The notes beneath the pieces were generated by a model. The model was not told where the DNA came from. It worked only from the letters and a program-made list of their open reading frames with translations, and made no database searches. Below, in pieces: positions 58,501 to 64,000 of a stretch of DNA of 64,000 nt (the first letter of the stretch is position 1; each line of letters begins with the position of its first letter). Position numbers and translations under genes: made by a program. The DNA is from Clostridia bacterium (GTDB lineage Bacteria; Bacillota; Clostridia; Oscillospirales; Acutalibacteraceae), in the NCBI GenBank assembly GCA_017409845.1, contig JAFQRY010000004.1, positions 45,845-109,844 of the forward strand. Reading direction: 5' to 3'.

Positions 58501-61500
58501 AACATGGATTATTGACGGTGCAGAAAAAGAAGAAACCTATAATTACGGTGCAACAATCGTTGCTCCCAAAGCTTCAAAGACAGGTTACAGCTTCAAGGGC
58601 TGGACTCCCGCATTCGTTGAGGGAACAGCAATGCCCGCTGAAAACCTTGAATTCACAGCAGTATTTGAAGCAGAATTCTATGATGCAACATTCCTTGCAG
58701 ACGGCGGTGTATTCGAAGAAAACGGTAAGGATACATATGTAGTTTCAACCGCATATGATTCAGAAATCGTTGCTCCCAAGAATCCCACCAAGACAGGCTT
58801 CGTATTCAGCGGCTGGACTCCCGCAACCGGTATGGATAAGATGGATACAGTCGGCGGCGAAACCTACACTGCAACATGGTCAAACGCAAAGAATACTCCC
58901 TATACCGTTAATGTATACACAATGGGTACAGACGGCGTATACGGTGTAGCCGATGTGAAGAATCTCACAGGCGAAACCAATACAACCGCAAAGTATGAGC
59001 CCGTTATCACCGACGGCTTCAAGATCAACGCATCAAGCGTTCTTGAAGGCAACATCGAACCTGACGGCTCACTTGTACTCAATGTTTATATCGACAGAAT
59101 TTCTTACACCTTCAAGGCAGTTTCAAACGGCGAAACAATGGCTGAAGAAACAGTTCTTTACGGTGCAAAGACTCCTGCAGTTGCAGATCCCGAAAACAAG
59201 GTAGGCTATACCTTCGTTGAGTGGAATCCTGAAATTCCCGCAACAATGCCCGCAGGCGACCTCACTGTTGAGGCTGTATTTGAGGCAAACAGCGACACCG
59301 AGTACAAGGTAGTTGTTAATTACACAGACCTTGCAACAGGTGCTCATGCAGAAGAATTCTACTATGCAGGTACATCAGATAACGCAATCGCTATCGTTGA
59401 TGAAATTCCTGACCCCGCAGCTGACAACACAGATTACGTTCTTATGAGCGATCTTGCAGTTGCAAACTACGTTCTCGACACAACAGCTGACAACGACCTT
59501 ACAGGCACAGTTGCAGCAGACGGCACAACAGTTCTTAACCTCTACTATGTAGCAGTTAAGTACACAGCAACCTTCAACGCTGTTGACGGTGATTATGTTG
59601 CCAAGTTTGAGGACGGCGACACATCAAAGGCAGTAGAGCTTCCCTATAACTCACTCGTTAAGGCGAATGCTCCTTCAGATCCCGTAAGAGAAGGCTATAC
59701 CTTCACAGGCTGGAACGGTCTTAACGATGCAACCAGACTTACCGGTAACAGAGCCTTCACTCCTTCATGGGATGCCAATGCTTATGAAATCACATGGGTG
59801 CTCGACGGTAAAGAAACAACAGAAGAAGTTGATTGCGATGCTCTTATCGTCAAGAAGACAGCTCCTGTAAAGACCGGTTGGACATTCCAGTATTGGGTAG
59901 ATGCTGAGGGTAATCAGACTGAAATTCCCGACACAATGCCCGCAAACGATCTTTATTTCGAAACATATTACACAATCAATCCTCACACCGTAACATGGAT
60001 CAACGACGGTGCAACCGAAACAGATAACTATGTATACGGTGACACAATCGTTGTTGATACTCCCGTTAAGGATGGCTACACATTCGACGGTTGGTATGAT
60101 GATGAAGGCAAGAAGCCTGAGGATTATGTAACAGTTCCCGATAAGGATCTCACCTTCACTGCAAAGTGGAATATCAATCAGTATACAATCACATTTGCTG
60201 ATACCGGCGATTCATCAATTCCCGCTATCAAGCAGAATTTCGGCACAGCAATTACTGCTCCTGCTGATCCCACAAAGACAGGTTATACCTTCGACAGCTG
60301 GGATACAGAAATTCCCGCAACAATGCCTGCAAAGGATATGACCATCACTGCAAAGTGGAATGTTAATCAGTACACAATCACCTTCAACGCTGACGGCGGT
60401 GTTGCTGATTCAACAGTAACAGCTGACTACAAGTCACCCGTTGCAGCTCCTGCAGAACCCACCAAGGCAGGTTACACCTTCAAGGGTTGGGCAACAACCA
60501 AGGGCGTAACAGATGCATCTCAGGCAGTTACATTCCCCGTTGAAATGCCTCTTAACGGCACAACATACTACGCAATCTGGGTAGTAAATGAATACACAAT
60601 CAGCTTCGATACCCTCGGCGGTACTCCCGCAGTTGATTCTGTAACAGCAGATTATCTTTCAGCTGTTGCAAAGCCTGCAACAGAGCCCACCAAGACCGGT
60701 TACACCTTCAAGGGCTGGTCAGAAACAAGCGGCTCAACAGCAGCTGTAACATTCCCCTATGAGATGCCTCTCGGCGGCACAACTCTTTACGCAATCTGGC
60801 AGATCAATACCTACACCGTAACATGGGATAACGAAGGCGACAAGTCAACAGTTGACTATGATTACAACGAGGTAATCGTTCTTCCCACAGAGCCCACCAA
60901 GACCGGCTACTCATTCGGCGGCTGGAACGGCTACACAGAAGGCATGAAGATGCCTGCTGAAGATGTAACCTTCACAGCAGTCTGGACAGCAAACAATTAT
61001 CCCGCAACCTTCAATGCAAATTACGGTGCATTCGCAGACGGCGAAAAGTCAAAGACCATTCAGGTTGCATATGATTCAAACATCGTATTCGCAGAAGAGC
61101 CTGTAAGAGCAGGTTATGAATTCAATGGCTGGACTCCCGCAGTAGGCAAGATGGATGATGTCAACGGCAAGACATTTGAAGCAACATGGCTTGCAGATAC
61201 CGATATCACCTACACAATCGAAACCTACATCATGGATACAACCGGTGCATACGGCGAGCCTACTACCGATAAGAAGGCAGGCACAACAGATGCTTCCGTA
61301 TCCACAACACACGAAACCAAGGAAGGCTTCACACCTGACCTTGGCAAGAGCGTTCTTACCGGTGTTGTAGCTGCAGACGGTTCAACAACCCTCAAGGTTT
61401 ACTACATCCGTAATCAGTACGCATTCATAACTGATGTTGACGGCGCAACAACCTCAACAAATTACTACTACGAGGCAACAGTTGCAGCTCCTGCAGATCC

Positions 61501-64000
61501 TGAGAAGACAGGCTACACCTTCGCATCATGGAATCCCGCAGTTCCCGCAACAATGCCCGCAAACGACGTAACAGTTACCGCAACATGGACAATCAACAAG
61601 CATGACGTTATCTACATGGTAGACGGTGTTCAGTACAGCAAGGTTGAAGATGTTGAATTCGGCACACTTGTTACTCCCATTGCAGCTCCCGTTCAGGAAG
61701 GCTACACCTTCAGCGGATGGGATAAGGCAGAGGCATTCAACATGCCCGATGCTGATGTAACAATCAGCGGTACCTTTACTGCAAACGAATACACAATCAC
61801 ATTTGATTCAAACGGCGGTTCAGCTGTTGGTTCAATCACTCAGGCTTACAAGTCAGCCGTTACTGCTCCCGCAGATCCCACCAGAGACGGTTACACCTTC
61901 GCAGGTTGGGAAGATGCAGACGGCAATAAGGTAAGCGTTCCCGCAACAATGCCTCTCGGCGGTGCTGCTCTCAATGCAACATGGACCGCAATCGACTACA
62001 CAGTAACCTATTATGTAGACGATACAAAGACTGAAGTTGCATACACAAGAACAGCTGCTTACGAAAGCAACTACAATGTTCCCACTCCCACCAAGGAAGG
62101 TCACACCTTCGTTGCATGGATGAATGCTGACGGAACAGAATCGGGTCTCAATCCCACAGACGTAACCACAATTCCTCTTAAGGGTGCTGAGTATTACGCA
62201 ACATGGACCGTAAACAGCTATGAGCTTGTTTACCGTACAAACGGCGGTACATTCTCAGACGGTAAGAATGTCAAGACATTCATGATTCCTTACGGAACAG
62301 CTAAGGCAGACTGGGATGTTGCTGAAACACCCAACAATCCCGGCTACACATGGGAAGGCTGGAACACAGCAACTGCTCCCGCAACAATGCCCGCTGAACG
62401 CGTTACCATCACAGGTAAGTGGACTCAGGAATTCTACACAGTAACCTTCGTGGATTCACTTTCCGATGAAGTTTACAGCGAAGAATCACTTCTTGCTTAC
62501 GGTGATCCCGTAACAGTAATTGACAATCCCGAGAAGGAAGGCTACACATTCCTTTACTGGGCAGACGCTGAAGGTAACGAAGTAACTCCTGCCGACACCA
62601 TGGATGACATCGGTGCAAACGGTGCGGTTCTTACCTACACAGCAATCTGGGATGCAAACGAATACACAATCACATTCGTAACCGACGGTACTCCCGTTGC
62701 AGCAATTACCCAGGATTACGGCACACCCATCACAGCTGATACCACAACAACCAAGGCAGGCTATACATTTGCAGGTTGGAAGAACGAAGCAGGCAAGATT
62801 GTGGAAGTTCCCGCAACAATGCCCGCAGGTAACATGACTCTTACCGCAACATGGAATGCAAACGAAGGTATCGCATATACCGTTAAGACATTCGTAATGA
62901 ATTCAGACGGTGCAACCTACGCAGAAAGCGAAGAAACTCTTTACGGCAAGGCAGGCGAAACTGCAACAGCAGCAACACCTGACAAGGAAGGCTTCACCTT
63001 CAACGCTGAAAAGAGCACCATCAGCGGCACAATCGCCGGTGACGGTTCACTCGTTCTCGAAGTTTACTACGACAGAAACAAGATTTCGGTTGACGTAAAC
63101 GGCGATAAGGACGATTACTACTACGATGATGAAATCACCGAGCCTACAATCCCCGTTGATCCCAACGGCGGTGAATTCGACGGTTGGGAAGATGAAGACG
63201 GCGATCCCGTTGACTTCCCCTACAATGTACCCGACGAAGATGACAAGGAAATCATCATCACTCCCGTATACAACTACACAGTTGTTTACAAGTCAGACGA
63301 TACTGAAATTTACAGCATCAAGGACAGAGCAGGCACAACCTACACTGTTCCCTCAACAGGCAAGACCGGCTATACATTCAACGGCTGGACACTTGACGGT
63401 GCAGACGCAGGTCTCACAGTTGGCGGCGAAGCAAGCATTCCCGTTGGCGGCGCAACCTACATTGCATCATGGCTTGCAAACGAAGGTATCGCATACACCG
63501 TTAAGACATTCGTAATGAATTCAGACGGTGCAACCTACGCAGAAAGCGAAGAAACTCTTTACGGCAAGGCAGGCGAAACTGCAACAGCAGCAACACCTGA
63601 CAAGGAAGGCTTCACCTTCAACGCTGAAAAGAGTAACATCAGCGGCACAATCGCCGGTGACGGTTCACTCGTTCTCGAAGTTTACTACGACAGAAACAAG
63701 ATTTCGGTTGACGTAAACGGCGATAAGGACGATTACTACTACGATGATGAAATCACCGAGCCCACAATCCCCGTTGATCCCAACGGCGGTGAATTCGACG
63801 GCTGGGAGGATGAAGACGGCGATCCCGTTGACTTCCCCTACAACGTACCCGACGAAGATGACAAGGAAATCATCATCACTCCCGTATACAACTACACAGT
63901 AGTTTATACATCAGACAATGCTGAAGTTTACAGCATCAAGGACAGAGCAGGCACAACCTACACTGTTCCCGCTGCAAGCAAGACAGGCTACACCTTCGCA
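55520..64000 (+). CDS. Giant secreted InlB-repeat protein (3' partial)
   Basis: The frame stays open from ATG 55520 to the window end (2827 codons). AAGGAGGAAA lies just upstream, and the signal peptide is MTKTKKVVALMLAFLMIFSS with likely cleavage after LASA. A first module (about 35-200) has VRPGDNVKARVYLGTDYY and LFFYDKDFF, resembling modules in the two preceding genes. More than 25 InlB-type repeats with G(Y/H)TFxGW-like cores follow. The right end has a 206-residue tandem duplication. The C-terminus is not seen, so whether it has a dockerin or other anchor is unknown. No clear own promoter is visible upstream. Confidence 0.85.
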   Translation, partial: MTKTKKVVALMLAFLMIFSSASVLASAWDASVDDGSTLEISTKFFKEVDGQWVETEKVRPGDNVKARVYLGTDYYSNGSTLLFFYDKDFFTHAYSTSSPNALAVNPAISNVSGSFAADYDMSKKAADNGVDSAFLADNSAMYVTLVVNDGNNMMFNDSTWMFEFDFVVAGDADGEGDLFVKESTIQNTSNEDALVNVPKGPAGGNSLTAWPMWLWDATPVLDSQPVSTISSVTFNANGGEYEDGTDTYKVEDLIDAAIDASTIPAPSKTGYSFMGWIDAADTTPTYEEIIEIPAAIPENDLVLNAYWMENVTITFETGEGTPIAPHENVTPYADFADVTPPTRDGYTFVGWDVRGNMELPETYPAESTTYTAIWALNVTVSFNTDGGTEIAPIKGVEGEPFDASAVADPTKAGHNFIMWDPSLPEKFPEQDTTYNAIFETRTYRIWYYAVNAQGKTEASAVVQREYGSAVPTSIPTMKLPEGKEFASETWYTDAACTVALADGAVVTDNMKLYKKTQYATYDAIFMVDGEEYRRVPTVYGEEIAIPENPAKAGYVFDGWSPAAQILGEPNDMIFKAAWREAENEVIYIKDGSEYETYKIETGELFDVPADPYKEGYTFKGWTDVEGGTTAVELPETMPAVASLTYYAIFEINEYTITFDTDEGTAVDSITEDFGTAITAPADPTKTGYTFKGWALTKGAAEADKVALPATMPAKDQTYYAIWVINEYTITFVDTGDVAYEAITQDYNTAIEEVADPVKTGYTFKGWDTEIPATMPAKDMTITATWEANSYKATFLADGGVFEETGNATYEKNFAFDSNIVAPKDPTKTGYTFGGWTPAVGKMDSVDGKTFTAIWNANGNTAYTVSIYTMDTEGNYGEPEVLDFTAATDSPVSYAPEAKNGFALDDENNVLSDTVAPDGSTNLVVYYIRNQYTFKTVADGKETTETYYFDEAVTAPAAPSKTGHTFDGWDGEVPSKMPANDVTLTAKWTVNPYTVTWIIDGAEKEETYNYGATIVAPKASKTGYSFKGWTPAFVEGTAMPAENLEFTAVFEAEFYDATFLADGGVFEENGKDTYVVSTAYDSEIVAPKNPTKTGFVFSGWTPATGMDKMDTVGGETYTATWSNAKNTPYTVNVYTMGTDGVYGVADVKNLTGETNTTAKYEPVITDGFKINASSVLEGNIEPDGSLVLNVYIDRISYTFKAVSNGETMAEETVLYGAKTPAVADPENKVGYTFVEWNPEIPATMPAGDLTVEAVFEANSDTEYKVVVNYTDLATGAHAEEFYYAGTSDNAIAIVDEIPDPAADNTDYVLMSDLAVANYVLDTTADNDLTGTVAADGTTVLNLYYVAVKYTATFNAVDGDYVAKFEDGDTSKAVELPYNSLVKANAPSDPVREGYTFTGWNGLNDATRLTGNRAFTPSWDANAYEITWVLDGKETTEEVDCDALIVKKTAPVKTGWTFQYWVDAEGNQTEIPDTMPANDLYFETYYTINPHTVTWINDGATETDNYVYGDTIVVDTPVKDGYTFDGWYDDEGKKPEDYVTVPDKDLTFTAKWNINQYTITFADTGDSSIPAIKQNFGTAITAPADPTKTGYTFDSWDTEIPATMPAKDMTITAKWNVNQYTITFNADGGVADSTVTADYKSPVAAPAEPTKAGYTFKGWATTKGVTDASQAVTFPVEMPLNGTTYYAIWVVNEYTISFDTLGGTPAVDSVTADYLSAVAKPATEPTKTGYTFKGWSETSGSTAAVTFPYEMPLGGTTLYAIWQINTYTVTWDNEGDKSTVDYDYNEVIVLPTEPTKTGYSFGGWNGYTEGMKMPAEDVTFTAVWTANNYPATFNANYGAFADGEKSKTIQVAYDSNIVFAEEPVRAGYEFNGWTPAVGKMDDVNGKTFEATWLADTDITYTIETYIMDTTGAYGEPTTDKKAGTTDASVSTTHETKEGFTPDLGKSVLTGVVAADGSTTLKVYYIRNQYAFITDVDGATTSTNYYYEATVAAPADPEKTGYTFASWNPAVPATMPANDVTVTATWTINKHDVIYMVDGVQYSKVEDVEFGTLVTPIAAPVQEGYTFSGWDKAEAFNMPDADVTISGTFTANEYTITFDSNGGSAVGSITQAYKSAVTAPADPTRDGYTFAGWEDADGNKVSVPATMPLGGAALNATWTAIDYTVTYYVDDTKTEVAYTRTAAYESNYNVPTPTKEGHTFVAWMNADGTESGLNPTDVTTIPLKGAEYYATWTVNSYELVYRTNGGTFSDGKNVKTFMIPYGTAKADWDVAETPNNPGYTWEGWNTATAPATMPAERVTITGKWTQEFYTVTFVDSLSDEVYSEESLLAYGDPVTVIDNPEKEGYTFLYWADAEGNEVTPADTMDDIGANGAVLTYTAIWDANEYTITFVTDGTPVAAITQDYGTPITADTTTTKAGYTFAGWKNEAGKIVEVPATMPAGNMTLTATWNANEGIAYTVKTFVMNSDGATYAESEETLYGKAGETATAATPDKEGFTFNAEKSTISGTIAGDGSLVLEVYYDRNKISVDVNGDKDDYYYDDEITEPTIPVDPNGGEFDGWEDEDGDPVDFPYNVPDEDDKEIIITPVYNYTVVYKSDDTEIYSIKDRAGTTYTVPSTGKTGYTFNGWTLDGADAGLTVGGEASIPVGGATYIASWLANEGIAYTVKTFVMNSDGATYAESEETLYGKAGETATAATPDKEGFTFNAEKSNISGTIAGDGSLVLEVYYDRNKISVDVNGDKDDYYYDDEITEPTIPVDPNGGEFDGWEDEDGDPVDFPYNVPDEDDKEIIITPVYNYTVVYTSDNAEVYSIKDRAGTTYTVPAASKTGYTFA
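62861..64000 (+). repeat. 618-bp near-identical tandem duplication (second copy cut by window end)
   Basis: The sequence starting AACGAAGGTATCGCATA at 62861 starts again at 63479 with only a few substitutions over the visible 520 bases. The offset of 618 bp equals 206 codons. Such identity marks a very recent, in-frame duplication. Confidence 0.93.

Noticed and set aside
1-64000. tRNA, rRNA or CRISPR arrays
   Set aside because: No clover-leaf-like, rRNA-like or repeat-spacer sequence was noticed on either strand; short tRNAs could be missed without a scanner.

Overview
The window looks like chromosomal DNA from an uncultured or poorly known Clostridia member, probably Oscillospiraceae/Ruminococcaceae-like and host-gut associated. 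This is inferred from strong AGGAGG-type ribosome sites, frequent TTG starts with consensus TTGACA-N17-TATAAT promoters, very large secreted proteins with dockerin-like ends and Listeria-Bacteroides (InlB B-type) repeats, a SpoVAD remnant, and gut-type carbohydrate genes. No rRNA or tRNA gene was seen.

Region 1 (1-14753) is a probable operon. It starts inside a giant surface protein (metallophosphoesterase, bacterial Ig-like, VWA and decapeptide-repeat regions, hydrophobic tail). The stop of that gene overlaps the start of a 79-residue, four-cysteine peptide gene by ATGA. A hairpin follows, then a lipoprotein, an HPr-kinase-like P-loop protein, a radical SAM/SPASM enzyme, a PqqD-like protein, an ABC exporter and a GT-A-like glycosyltransferase. 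This has the layout of a ribosomally made, post-translationally modified peptide (RiPP) cassette. It is the best candidate in the window for an undescribed system.

Region 2 (about 14860-19440) is a mobile island. It holds two small unknown genes, a hairpin-dense non-coding stretch, a tyrosine recombinase with an unusual insertion, four copies of a 12-base motif, a small protein and a large serine recombinase.

Region 3 (19446-33474) is carbohydrate related. It contains a secreted GH98-like glycosidase on the minus strand and, divergently, a galacturonokinase-like GHMP kinase, a sugar nucleotidyltransferase and a GPH/MFS-type transporter. After a terminator come a 5'-truncated spoVAD, a 46-residue membrane protein and a 2366-residue cyclic beta-1,2-glucan synthase-like protein.

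Region 4 (33475-64000) is an array of four giant secreted proteins, each with its own signal peptide. Two end in dockerin-like modules. Three carry many InlB-type repeats and modules that faintly resemble cohesins. Repeat duplication within and between these genes is obvious, including a 618-bp tandem duplication near the right edge. The last gene runs off the window.
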